Source: Simplicispira metamorpha
GTDB taxonomy: Bacteria; Pseudomonadota; Gammaproteobacteria; Burkholderiales; Burkholderiaceae_C
Length of the DNA stretch: 64,000 bases
Reading direction: 5' to 3'
NCBI RefSeq assembly: GCF_004341365.1
Contig: NZ_SLXH01000016.1
Coordinates: 27,294 to 91,293, forward strand
The position numbers and the translations under genes were made by a program. The notes under the pieces were generated by a model that saw only the letters and a program-made list of their open reading frames with translations, searched no databases and was not told the origin of the DNA. Below, piece by piece: positions 26,720-34,365 of this stretch; the first letter of the stretch is position 1; the number at the start of each line of letters is the position of its first letter.

Positions 26720-26743
26720 AAATAATAGGCGTTCTCATTTGCG
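26720..26743 (-). promoter_or_regulatory. Fur-like box upstream of the siderophore receptor
   Basis: On the minus strand AAATGAGAACGCCTATTATT, about 100 nt before the receptor start. It has AAATGAGAA in common with the site before bfd and fits the AATGAGAAT-type Fur half-site plus an AT-rich second half. Confidence 0.6.
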
Positions 26744-26781
26744 TTGATGCGTCTCCACAACAAGTTGTTATGGGGCCGGGC

Positions 26782-26809
26782 AAAAAAAAGACCGGCAAAG
26801 CCGGCCTTG
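26782..26809 (-). terminator. Rho-independent terminator after the SWIB gene
   Basis: On the minus strand AAGGCCGGC-TTT-GCCGGTCTT followed by TTTTTTG. One G-T pair in a 9-bp stem; it lies about 23 nt past the stop of the SWIB-domain gene. Confidence 0.9.
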
Positions 26810-26831
26810 AAGCGAAAACACGCGAAAGTGC

Positions 26832-27167
26832 TTATTTGACGTGCTTGCCGATCAGGCCAGCCATTTCAAACATGGACACCTGGGGCTTGCCAAAAACTTC
26901 TTTCAGTTTGGCATCGGCGTTGATCATGCGTTTGTCAGATGCGTCTTGCAGGTTGTTGGCTTTGATATAAACCCACAGCTTGCTGATGATCTCGGTGCGT
27001 GGCAATGGCGCTGCACCCACCACGGCGGCCAGTGCTGCACTGGGTGTCAGGGCCTTCATGAAGGCTGCGTTGGGCGCACGCTTTTTGGCGGGAGCTGCGG
27101 CTTTTTCAACGGCGACAGTCTTGGCGGCGGGGGCGGCCTTGGCCGGGGCTTTTTTTGCAGTTGCCAT
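26832..27167 (-). CDS. SWIB/MDM2 domain protein
   Basis: A 111-residue protein: a basic Lys/Ala-rich tail (residues 1-35, KKAPAKAAPAAK-like, histone-H1-like) followed by a SWIB domain (about 36-111) with LTPSAALAAVVGAAPLPRTE, the KLWVYIKANNLQD helix and DAKLKEVFGKPQVSMFEM. SWIB domains are typical of eukaryotic chromatin remodellers and p53 regulators; bacterial forms are best known in chlamydiae and some proteobacteria. The function here is unknown; a DNA- or chromatin-associated role is suggested by the basic tail. Monocistronic with a strong terminator. Confidence 0.93.
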   Translation of the reverse strand: MATAKKAPAKAAPAAKTVAVEKAAAPAKKRAPNAAFMKALTPSAALAAVVGAAPLPRTEIISKLWVYIKANNLQDASDKRMINADAKLKEVFGKPQVSMFEMAGLIGKHVK

Positions 27168-27246
27168 CTTGGATTTTCCTTTTTTGGGAGTAGTCGGTGG
27201 AACCAGCGAAAACCTGATTCTCCACTGGCATGGTCGATGCTACTGG

Positions 27247-27270
27247 GAAAAAAACAGCTTTCCAAGCTGT
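27247..27270 (-). terminator. Rho-independent terminator after fnr
   Basis: On the minus strand ACAGCTT-GGA-AAGCTGT followed by TTTTTTT: a perfect 7-bp stem and long T-run, 64 nt past the fnr stop. Confidence 0.88.
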
Positions 27271-27334
27271 GGATGGCTTTTTTTGTGCGTCACCTTGTCA
27301 CGTCGGCTGCTGTAGCTGGCCGTGCCGTGCATGG

Positions 27335-28150
27335 TCAGTGGCAGGCTTGCTGGTTATTGACGATGCCTTTGAGTGCGTCAGTGCTGAGAATGCGCACGTG
27401 GCGCTGCTTGACCTCGACGATACCTTCTTCGACAAACTTGGAGAAAGTGCGGCTCACCGTTTCGAGCTTGAGGCCCAGGTAACTGCCGATTTCTTCGCGC
27501 GTCATGCGCAACACCAACTCTGATTGCGAGAAGCCCCGCGCATGCAGGCGCTGCACCAGATTCAGCAAAAAAGCCGCCAGACGCTCTTCGGCACGCATGC
27601 TGCCCAGCAGCAGCATGACGCCGTGTTCGCGCACAATCTCGCGGCTCATGATCTTGTGCACATGGCTTTGCAAGGCTGTGACTTCGCGCGAGAGTTCTTC
27701 GATGCGGTCAAACGGCATCACGCAGACTTCGGCATCTTCCAGTGCCACGGCGTCACAAGTGTGGTGGTCATTGACGATGCCATCCAGGCCTATCACCTCG
27801 CCGGCCATCTGAAAGCCCGTAACCTGGTCGCGCCCGTCTTCTGTGGCCACGCAGGTTTTGAAAAAACCGGTGCGAATGGCATAAAGCGACGTGAACGACT
27901 CACCATTGCGAAACAGCGTGCCCCCACGCTTGACCTTGCGCCGTGTGGCCACGATGTCATCAATGCGTTTGAGTTGATCGTCATTGAGGCCCAGTGGCAT
28001 GCAAAGCTCTCGCAGATTACAGTTGGAGCAGGCGACTTTGATGGTTTGTGGGGTCATGTGGGCAGACACGTGTCCAGTATCAGGCTGAGGGTCAAGCGCA
28101 TCAACGGCGCCAAGATGAAGGGCCATGGAAGTGCGGTGGGCGGCTGACAT
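27335..28150 (-). CDS. fnr: Oxygen-sensing transcription regulator Fnr
   Basis: A CRP/FNR-family regulator (271 residues from the outermost start). Oxygen-sensing cysteines are ACSNCNLRELC (Cys41, Cys44, Cys50 in this numbering) and Cys132 in HHTCDAV, the ligand set of a [4Fe-4S] sensor. A cyclic-nucleotide-like beta-roll is followed by a C-terminal helix-turn-helix, TREEIGSYLGLKLETVSRTF, whose recognition helix (E..SR) reads TTGAT-type half-sites. It is divergent from hemN with an FNR box between, and FNR boxes occur before ccoN. The start is uncertain: 28150 or 28057 (MTPQTIKVACSN, 240 residues, closer to usual family length). Confidence 0.95.
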   Translation of the reverse strand: MSAAHRTSMALHLGAVDALDPQPDTGHVSAHMTPQTIKVACSNCNLRELCMPLGLNDDQLKRIDDIVATRRKVKRGGTLFRNGESFTSLYAIRTGFFKTCVATEDGRDQVTGFQMAGEVIGLDGIVNDHHTCDAVALEDAEVCVMPFDRIEELSREVTALQSHVHKIMSREIVREHGVMLLLGSMRAEERLAAFLLNLVQRLHARGFSQSELVLRMTREEIGSYLGLKLETVSRTFSKFVEEGIVEVKQRHVRILSTDALKGIVNNQQACH

Positions 28151-28209
28151 GTATCAAATTATCACCCATCCCTTCGGCGGTGAGTGCCAATCCGCTTTTG
28201 GGAGGCTGC

Positions 28210-28223
28210 TTGATCAAGGTCAA
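28210..28223 (+). promoter_or_regulatory. FNR box between fnr and hemN
   Basis: TTGATCAAGGTCAA fits TTGAT-N4-ATCAA with one mismatch. It lies 53-66 nt before the hemN start, so it can activate hemN; it also lies 60 nt ahead of the outer fnr start and could autoregulate fnr. Confidence 0.7.
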
Positions 28224-28275
28224 GGAGGCTGGTGGTGGTTTCCGGCACAGTGTTTCAGCACACAAGGACGTTCCA

Positions 28276-29658
28276 ATGACCGCTGTTTCCCCTGAATTGT
28301 TGACCCGGTTTGATGTGCCCGGGCCGCGCTATACCTCCTACCCTACGGCTGATCGGTTCGTCGAGGCTTTTGGTGATGGCGATTACGTGCTCGCCCTGCA
28401 ACAGCGCAGACTGGGAACCGCTGCAAAAGCGCTGCCTTTGTCTATCTATGTGCATATTCCGTTTTGTGAGTCCCTGTGCTACTACTGCGCATGCAACAAG
28501 ATCATCACCAAGCACCAAGATCGTGCGGATCTGTATTTGCGCTATCTCGCACGCGAAATCGACTTGCACACGGCGCACTGCGGCAAAGGTCAGGTCGTCA
28601 GTCAGTTGCACCTGGGCGGTGGCACCCCCACTTTTTTGTCGGACGATGGCCTGCGCGACCTGATGGCGCTGCTCAAAAGCAGCTTCACGCTGGCGCCCGG
28701 TGGGGAGTATTCGATTGAAGTCGATCCTCGCACGGTAGACGCACAGCGGCTGGCGTTGCTGGCGCAGTTGGGTTTTAACCGGTTGAGCTTTGGCGTCCAA
28801 GATTTTGATCCCGAAGTGCAGAAAGCGGTGCACCGTATCCAGCCTGCTGAGCAGGTGTTTGCGTTGGTAGAGTCCGCGCGTAACTTGGGATTTGAGTCGG
28901 TCAATATTGATTTGATTTACGGATTGCCACGCCAGACCAGCGCCTCGTTTGACCGCACGCTGGCGCAGGTAGCGCAGTTGCGTCCAGACCGCATTGCGTT
29001 GTATGCCTATGCGCATTTGCCTGATCGCTTCAAGCCACAGCGGCGCATCATCAGCGCTGATTTACCCGTTGCGTCTGCCAAAGTCGGCATGTTGGCCAGT
29101 TCGCTCGATGCTTTCAGCCAAGCTGGGTACGTGTATGTGGGCATGGATCACTTTGCGTTGCCCACGGATGCACTTGCTATTGCCAAACGCCAGGGCCGTT
29201 TGCACCGCAACTTCCAAGGCTACAGCACCCAGCCCGATTGTGATTTGATTGGCCTGGGGGTGTCCGCTATTGGCCGTGTGGGCGCTACTTACAGCCAGAA
29301 CGCCAAGACACTGGATGAGTACTACGACCACTTGAACCAAGGACGCTTGCCCATCGTGCGCGGGCTGGCCTTGACGCGCGACGATCTGGTGCGCCGCGCA
29401 GCCATCATGGCCTTGATGTGCCAGGGTGAGCTGTTGTTCGAGTCCATGGAGCAGGCTTGGTTGATTGATTTTCGGCAGTATTTCTCAGCGGAACTGGCGC
29501 AGTTGCAGGACATGGCCGACCAAGGGCTGGTAGTGCTGGATGCCGAGGGTGCACGCGTTACCGATATGGGCTGGTATTTTGTGCGCGGCATTGCCATGGT
29601 CTTTGACCGGTATTTGCAGGCTGACCGCAACCGTACACGGTTTTCGCGCATCATCTAG
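28276..29658 (+). CDS. hemN: Oxygen-independent coproporphyrinogen III oxidase
   Basis: A 460-residue radical-SAM enzyme that converts coproporphyrinogen III to protoporphyrinogen IX without oxygen. The cluster motif is CESLCYYCACNK (Cys64, Cys68, Cys71), with the extra Cys of HemN; HIPF before it, GGGTPTF and the N-terminal PGPRYTSYPTADRF are hallmark HemN segments absent from HemW-type paralogues. It supplies haem for the cbb3 oxidase at low oxygen and lies next to fnr, whose box precedes it. Confidence 0.97.
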   Translation: MTAVSPELLTRFDVPGPRYTSYPTADRFVEAFGDGDYVLALQQRRLGTAAKALPLSIYVHIPFCESLCYYCACNKIITKHQDRADLYLRYLAREIDLHTAHCGKGQVVSQLHLGGGTPTFLSDDGLRDLMALLKSSFTLAPGGEYSIEVDPRTVDAQRLALLAQLGFNRLSFGVQDFDPEVQKAVHRIQPAEQVFALVESARNLGFESVNIDLIYGLPRQTSASFDRTLAQVAQLRPDRIALYAYAHLPDRFKPQRRIISADLPVASAKVGMLASSLDAFSQAGYVYVGMDHFALPTDALAIAKRQGRLHRNFQGYSTQPDCDLIGLGVSAIGRVGATYSQNAKTLDEYYDHLNQGRLPIVRGLALTRDDLVRRAAIMALMCQGELLFESMEQAWLIDFRQYFSAELAQLQDMADQGLVVLDAEGARVTDMGWYFVRGIAMVFDRYLQADRNRTRFSRII

Positions 29659-29663
29659 GCCTC

Positions 29664-30380
29664 ATGCTTTTTTCTGTTGCCTGGACTGCTTTGATCATGG
29701 GGCTCGTGGGTGGGCCCCATTGTCTTGCCATGTGCGCTGCGCCGTGCAGTGTAGTAACTGGCCAAGGTGGTAGCACAGCGCCAGTAGAGCAGCCTCTGCG
29801 CCCACTATCCCGGGGGGGACAGCAACGGCGGCTGTGGGCTTACCACCTGGGCCGCTTGCTGGGATATGCCAGTGTCGGGGCTTTGGCCGCCATGGCCATG
29901 CAGAGCCTGGCCTGGTTGACGGTGCAAGCAGCTGCCTTGCGTCCAGCCTGGACGATGTTGCATGTGCTGGTGCTGGCGTGGGGCTTGATGATGGTGGCGC
30001 AGGCTCGCCAACCCGCCTGGGTAGAGTCTGCCGGGCGTGCTGTCTGGGGCCGTGTACGCCCAGTGGTGGCAGCGCCAGGGGGGGCTTTTGCTGCTGGTTT
30101 TTTGTGGTCGCTGATGCCATGCGGCCTGTTGTATTCGGCTTTGCTGGTTGCCTCGCTCAGCGGCGGAGCGCTCCAGGGTGCAGTCACCATGGCCTTGTTT
30201 GCTGTGGGCAGCGGGTTGTGGCTGTTGGCGGGGCCTTGGGTCTGGTTACGGATGCGTGACCGTCTGAATGCCAAATACGATGGTGGAGGCACGCGCCTGG
30301 CAGGGGCTTTGCTGTGCGGTGTGGCAGTGTGGGCCCTGTGGTTGGGCGCCGTCCACGGCCCCGAGCTGTGGTGCCAATGA
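29664..30380 (+). CDS. Sulfite exporter TauE/SafE-like (DsbD_2) membrane protein
   Basis: A 238-residue protein with six or so helices. It has the motif GGPHCLAMCAAPC near the N-terminus and GFLWSLMPCGLLYSALLVASL in the middle, typical of the CcdA/DsbD-like family annotated TauE/SafE or FixS-associated in cbb3 gene neighbourhoods. These conserved Cys-containing helices suggest copper or thiol-redox transport. It starts 5 nt after hemN, so it is in the same operon and probably under Fnr control; a role in copper supply to the oxidase is inferred. Confidence 0.85.
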   Translation: MLFSVAWTALIMGLVGGPHCLAMCAAPCSVVTGQGGSTAPVEQPLRPLSRGGQQRRLWAYHLGRLLGYASVGALAAMAMQSLAWLTVQAAALRPAWTMLHVLVLAWGLMMVAQARQPAWVESAGRAVWGRVRPVVAAPGGAFAAGFLWSLMPCGLLYSALLVASLSGGALQGAVTMALFAVGSGLWLLAGPWVWLRMRDRLNAKYDGGGTRLAGALLCGVAVWALWLGAVHGPELWCQ

Positions 30381-30407
30381 GCGTGGGTTGGCCCACGTGC
30401 ATGGTAT

Positions 30408-31223
30408 TCAGGCTGCTGCGTAGCCTTTCCACAACATGTAAGCCGCCAGGCACAGCAGCAGGCTGGCAAAAACCCGTTTGAGTTGGCGAACTGGCAGGCG
30501 GTGCGCTGCCCGTGCGCCCAGTGGAGCCGTCAAGATGCTGCCTGTGGCAATCGCAGCCAATGCGGGGAGCCAGACATACCCCAAAGCATGATCAGCCAGC
30601 CCGGGTACCGATTGCCCCGCTACCACGTAGCCCAGCACGTTGAAAAGCGCAATCGGAAAACCCAGCGCAGCGCTGGTCGCTACGGCGTTGTGGATGGGCA
30701 CGTTGCACCAGGTCATGAAGGGCACGCTGACAAAGCCCCCGCCCGCGCCCACCAGGCCCGACAGAAAACCGATGCCACTGCCTGCGGCCAATTGACCAGC
30801 GGTGCCGGGCATTTGGCGTGAGGGCGCAGGCTTGCGGTCCTTGAACATCTGCAACGCAGAAAACCCCACAAAAAGGCCAAAGAAAATCGCCAGAAAAGAG
30901 CCTTTGAGCCAGGCAAAAACCCCCAGGCTGGCAGCCAGACTGCCCAGCATGATGCCTGGCGCCAGGCGCAGCGCCAGATCCCAGCGCACGGCGCCGCGCC
31001 GGTGGTGGGCATGCACGCTCGACAAGGAGGTAAACATGATGGTAGCCATGGAGGTGGCGATCGCCATCTTGACCGCCAAATCGGGTGCCACTTGGTGCTG
31101 GCCCAAAAAGTAGGTCAGAAACGGCACCATCAACATGCCGCCGCCAATACCCAGCAGGCCTGCCAGAAAACCGGTAGCCAGACCCAGCGCCACGAGTTGG
31201 GCTATCAAAAAAGAGCTGAGCAT
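30408..31223 (-). CDS. TauE/SafE family membrane transport protein
   Basis: A 271-residue protein with eight predicted helices and the internal two-fold repeat of the PF01925 family: GFLAGLLGIGGGMLMVPFL in the first half and GFLSGLVGAGGGFVSVPFM in the second. The family exports organosulfonates or sulfite-like anions; the substrate cannot be told. It converges with the hemN-linked gene at 29664 and precedes the 6S RNA region. Confidence 0.93.
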   Translation of the reverse strand: MLSSFLIAQLVALGLATGFLAGLLGIGGGMLMVPFLTYFLGQHQVAPDLAVKMAIATSMATIMFTSLSSVHAHHRRGAVRWDLALRLAPGIMLGSLAASLGVFAWLKGSFLAIFFGLFVGFSALQMFKDRKPAPSRQMPGTAGQLAAGSGIGFLSGLVGAGGGFVSVPFMTWCNVPIHNAVATSAALGFPIALFNVLGYVVAGQSVPGLADHALGYVWLPALAAIATGSILTAPLGARAAHRLPVRQLKRVFASLLLCLAAYMLWKGYAAA

Positions 31224-31325
31224 GGAGCAGGGGCCACACAGGGGCCTGAAGAAGATGCTGGGGAGGAAATGTTGGCCCGTGGGACGTTGCGGCCCAATAG
31301 CGGCGCCAGCCCAGCGGTAAATCAG

Positions 31326-31500
31326 GTGTCTGCAAGTGCCGCCGGACCGGCATCCTGAACCGGGGGTTCAGGTGGGCGAGGGCAGGCTGGCGTTGGGTTC
31401 ATCTGACGCGAGATGATCACGCTCACCAGCCGATGTACCAAGCCCGGGCTCAATGAGCATTGGTTCAAGGAAATATAAAGCCCGGCAGCACCGCAGACGC
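31326..31500 (-). ncRNA. ssrS: 6S RNA
   Basis: Located directly downstream of zapA, the usual site in proteobacteria. The ends pair: 5' GTCTGCGGTGCTGCCGGGC with 3' GTCCGGCGGCACTTGCAGAC (matching GTCTGC/GCAGAC and CCGG-rich arms, with a few wobbles). The 5' side of the interior bulge reads TTTATATTTCCTTGAACC, a typical 6S feature, and a -10 element TACAAT lies about 7 nt before the proposed start near 31500. 6S RNA mimics an open promoter and binds sigma70 RNA polymerase. Exact ends are estimated to within a few bases. Confidence 0.85.
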
Positions 31501-31551
31501 AGCCATTGTAGGGGTTTGGCGCGGTGTTGCAGGCGTGCAGCCGTGCCGTCG

Positions 31552-31899
31552 TCAGGGGTTCTGGGGTGCACCGCCCAGCGCATCGTCCAGGCGTTGTAGC
31601 AATGCGGCTATCTGCTGTTGGTGCTCTGGTGGATCGGCGGGGGGCTGTTGTGCATGTTCGGCGCCAGCGGCCTGCGCGGCGGCGCTCAGGTCGTTGGCTT
31701 CGCGGTCGGCCAGATCGAAGGCGATGTTCAGTGCCGTTAGTACCGCAATGCGCTCGCGCGAGCGCACCTTGCCTGCGTCCCGGATGCGCGTCATGGCGGT
31801 GTCCACCCGTTCCACGGCCTCAAGCAGGCGCGCTTCGCGCCCTTCGGGGCAGCCCAGCAAGTAGCTTTGCTGCATGATCTGCACCTCAATTTGCTTCAT
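31552..31899 (-). CDS. zapA: Cell division protein ZapA
   Basis: A 115-residue protein: an N-terminal ZapA domain (IEVQIMQQSYLLGCPEGREA, with the CPEG turn) and a long C-terminal coiled coil (about residues 60-115). ZapA binds and bundles FtsZ at midcell. The ATG overlaps the stop of the upstream coiled-coil gene (ATGA) and the 6S RNA gene follows. Confidence 0.93.
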   Translation of the reverse strand: MKQIEVQIMQQSYLLGCPEGREARLLEAVERVDTAMTRIRDAGKVRSRERIAVLTALNIAFDLADREANDLSAAAQAAGAEHAQQPPADPPEHQQQIAALLQRLDDALGGAPQNP

Positions 31900-32114
31900 T
31901 CGGCGTCGTCTTTCGGGACAGGGGTTGCGGGCGGTGTCAGGGCCTGTACGCGCGCACGCGCCGTTTGCAGTCGCGACTTGAGGGAATCACGCTCTTGCGT
32001 GAGTGCGGCCACCTGTTGTGCCAGTTGTGCGTTGGTGCGTTGCAGCTCTGCCAGGCGCAGTAGCAGCCGCTCTACACGCTCGGCGATTTGTTCAATGGGG
32101 GGCAAAGAGGCCAT
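31896..32114 (-). CDS. Small coiled-coil protein (ZapB/TIGR02449-like)
   Basis: A 72-residue, almost entirely helical protein: MASLPPIEQIAERVERLLLR and a continuing heptad pattern to about residue 58. Such short coiled-coil genes precede zapA in many beta- and gammaproteobacteria and are probably division proteins of the ZapB/TIGR02449 type. The start at 32114 is chosen over 32141 because the helix begins there. Overlaps zapA by 4 nt. Confidence 0.75.
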   Translation of the reverse strand: MASLPPIEQIAERVERLLLRLAELQRTNAQLAQQVAALTQERDSLKSRLQTARARVQALTPPATPVPKDDAE

Positions 32115-32162
32115 GGCCGCAATTGTAGGGTTGCAGGCCAAAGCGCCGTAGAATCCGCGCCG

Positions 32163-32378
32163 TTGGTGCTCGCGGCGTGGTTCACAGGCCGCAGTTCAAC
32201 GGGAAGCAGGGACGCGGTGCCAGTGCCAGCCACAGTCACCGTCCAGCCTGCGCTGCCCCCGCAACGGTCAGCGGCCGAATCCTTTGATTCACTCTCCATC
32301 ACACAGTCACTGGGTGCCTTGAACAAGCGCCTGGGAAGGCTTTGGAGAGCGCGCCGCCAGCCCGGATACCGGCCAACA
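32163..32378 (+). promoter_or_regulatory. Cobalamin (AdoCbl) riboswitch
   Basis: The core elements are present in order: AACGGGAAGCAGG, then GGTGCCAGTGCCAGCC, the highly conserved GCTGCCCCCGCAACGGT with AGC, and the B12 box GCCAGCCCGGATACCGGCC at 32356-32374. It lies about 95 nt before btuB and should shut off the btuB-cob-btu operon when adenosylcobalamin is plentiful. The stretch from 32379 to btuB (CACGGTGG.. with a GGCCGTG partner) probably holds the expression platform. The 354-nt gap from the ZapB-like gene to btuB is otherwise without a gene. Confidence 0.93.
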
Positions 32379-32469
32379 CGGTGGTGGTGCGTGCCCCTGG
32401 GGGCCGTGCTGTCGTATTGCCCAATGTCGGCGGGGAAGCCGGCACGGGTCATTCTCTGCTTTGACTCCC

Positions 32470-34338
32470 ATGAAGAATTTTCCACTCCCCGCACGCCTGG
32501 CCGTGCCCTTGAACTTGCGCCTTGGCGTGCTGGCACTGGCGGCCCTGACCGCCAGCACTGTCCAGGCGCAAGAGGGCAGCGCAACCTTGCTGGCGCAGAA
32601 CCTGCGCGCACCGTCTCTGGCCGATGTGGTGGTGGCTGCCACGCGCACGCCCCAGCCCCTGGCCGATTTGGTAGCCGATGTGTCCATCGTGGACCGCGAA
32701 ACCATCGAGGCCAGCGGCGCCACCGGCCTGGCCGATGTGCTGGCGCGCCTGCCCGGCGTGGAAATCTCGCGCAATGGCGGCCCTGGAACCACTACCAGCG
32801 TGTTTTTGCGCGGTGCCGAGTCGCGCTTCACGGCGGTGTATATCGACGGCGTGCGGATCGATTCGCAGTCCACGGGTGGTGCTGGCTGGGAGGCCATTCC
32901 GCTGTCGCTGATCGAACGCATTGAAGTGCTGCGCGGCCCGGCAGGCGCGGTGTATGGCTCGGACGCGCTGGGCGGTGTGGTGCAGATTTTCACGCGCCGG
33001 GGCGAAGCGGGTGTAGCGCCCTACGTGGGCGTGGGCGTGGGCAGCCGGGGCACGTACAAGATGGATGCTGGCATCAGCGGCGCCAACGGCACGCTGGACT
33101 ACGCCCTGGGCATTGCACGGGATGAAAGTGATGGCTTCAACGCCCGCCCCATCGCCGGGCAAAACCCCGATGCCGATGGTTACCGCTCCACCTCCGGCAA
33201 CGCGCGCCTGGGGCTGCAAATCAATGCTGCCCACCGCATCGAGGGCACGCTGCTGGCCAACGACATCAACAGCGGTTACGACAACGGCCTGGGCAAGGAC
33301 GACCGCAACCAGCACCGGCTGCATGCCCTGGGCCTGCACTGGCAGGCGCAGTGGAGTGCCAACTACAAAACCCGCCTGTCCGTCACCGATGGGCGTGACC
33401 AGTATGAAACCTCGCCCTCGCCCTACCTGACCGAAACCAAGCTGCGCGGCTACCTGCTCCAGAACGAATGGCGCTATGGCGCGCACCAGTTCACCGCTGC
33501 GCTGGAGCGGCGCGAAGACCACCTCACCAACGCCCCCATTGACCGCAGCCGATCGCAAGACGCACTGGCCCTGGGATATGGCTACCAGGCCGGTGCGCAC
33601 ACGGTGCAGCTCAACGCGCGCCACGACTCCGACAGCGAATTCGGTGGCAAAGGCACGGGCAGCGTCTCGTATGGCTATGCCATCACGCCACAGTGGCGCG
33701 CTACGGCCTCGGTGGGCACGGCGTTCCGGGCGCCCACGCTCTACCACCGTTTCAGTGACTACGGCCTGGCATCGCTGCAGCCCGAAACCAGCCGCAATGC
33801 GGAAATCGGCCTGCGCTGGGCCCAGGGCAGCAACACCTTCTCGGTGGTGGCCTACCGCAACCGCGTGCGCAATCTGATTGCCTACGGCGCTGCGGGCAGT
33901 TGCGTTTCTCCTTGGGGCTGCTACGGCAACACCGCCCGCGCCGTTTATGAAGGCGTCACGCTGGCGGGCGCCTACCGCATCGCTGGGGTGAACCTGCGCG
34001 GCTCCATCGACCTGCAAAACCCGCGCGATACCGCCACCGGCAAGCAACTGGCCCGCCGCGCCAAGCGCCACGCCACGCTGGGCGCCGACACGCAATGGGC
34101 TGGCTGGACGCTGGGTGCCGAGGTGCAGGCATCGGGCCAGCGCTTTGACGAAGCGGCCAATACCCGGGTGCTGGGCGGCTATGGGCTGGTCAACCTGTAC
34201 GCCAGTACCCGCCTGGCGCGCGACTACACCGTGCTGGTGCGCCTGGACAACCTGGCCGACAAGGACTACCAGCTGGCGCGCACCTACGCCACCGCAGGCC
34301 GCACGTTCTATGTGGGCCTGAAGTGGGCGCCCCAGTGA
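32470..34338 (+). CDS. btuB: TonB-dependent vitamin B12 receptor
   Basis: A 622-residue outer-membrane receptor with a signal peptide (about residues 1-38), a plug domain (ATRTPQPLADLVADVSIVDR, then LPGVEISRNGGPGTTTSVFLRGA) and a beta-barrel ending LARTYATAGRTFYVGLKW. The riboswitch immediately upstream and the cob/btu genes downstream identify cobalamin as the substrate. It takes energy from TonB-ExbB-ExbD. Confidence 0.96.
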   Translation: MKNFPLPARLAVPLNLRLGVLALAALTASTVQAQEGSATLLAQNLRAPSLADVVVAATRTPQPLADLVADVSIVDRETIEASGATGLADVLARLPGVEISRNGGPGTTTSVFLRGAESRFTAVYIDGVRIDSQSTGGAGWEAIPLSLIERIEVLRGPAGAVYGSDALGGVVQIFTRRGEAGVAPYVGVGVGSRGTYKMDAGISGANGTLDYALGIARDESDGFNARPIAGQNPDADGYRSTSGNARLGLQINAAHRIEGTLLANDINSGYDNGLGKDDRNQHRLHALGLHWQAQWSANYKTRLSVTDGRDQYETSPSPYLTETKLRGYLLQNEWRYGAHQFTAALERREDHLTNAPIDRSRSQDALALGYGYQAGAHTVQLNARHDSDSEFGGKGTGSVSYGYAITPQWRATASVGTAFRAPTLYHRFSDYGLASLQPETSRNAEIGLRWAQGSNTFSVVAYRNRVRNLIAYGAAGSCVSPWGCYGNTARAVYEGVTLAGAYRIAGVNLRGSIDLQNPRDTATGKQLARRAKRHATLGADTQWAGWTLGAEVQASGQRFDEAANTRVLGGYGLVNLYASTRLARDYTVLVRLDNLADKDYQLARTYATAGRTFYVGLKWAPQ

Positions 34339-34365
34339 CCTGAACCCGCAAAGCACCGCCGCACC

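Noticed and set aside
31224..32162. A tRNA or additional coding gene in the zapA neighbourhood
   Set aside because: No cloverleaf and no coding frame; the sequence is explained by 6S RNA, zapA, the coiled-coil gene and the start of the riboswitch.
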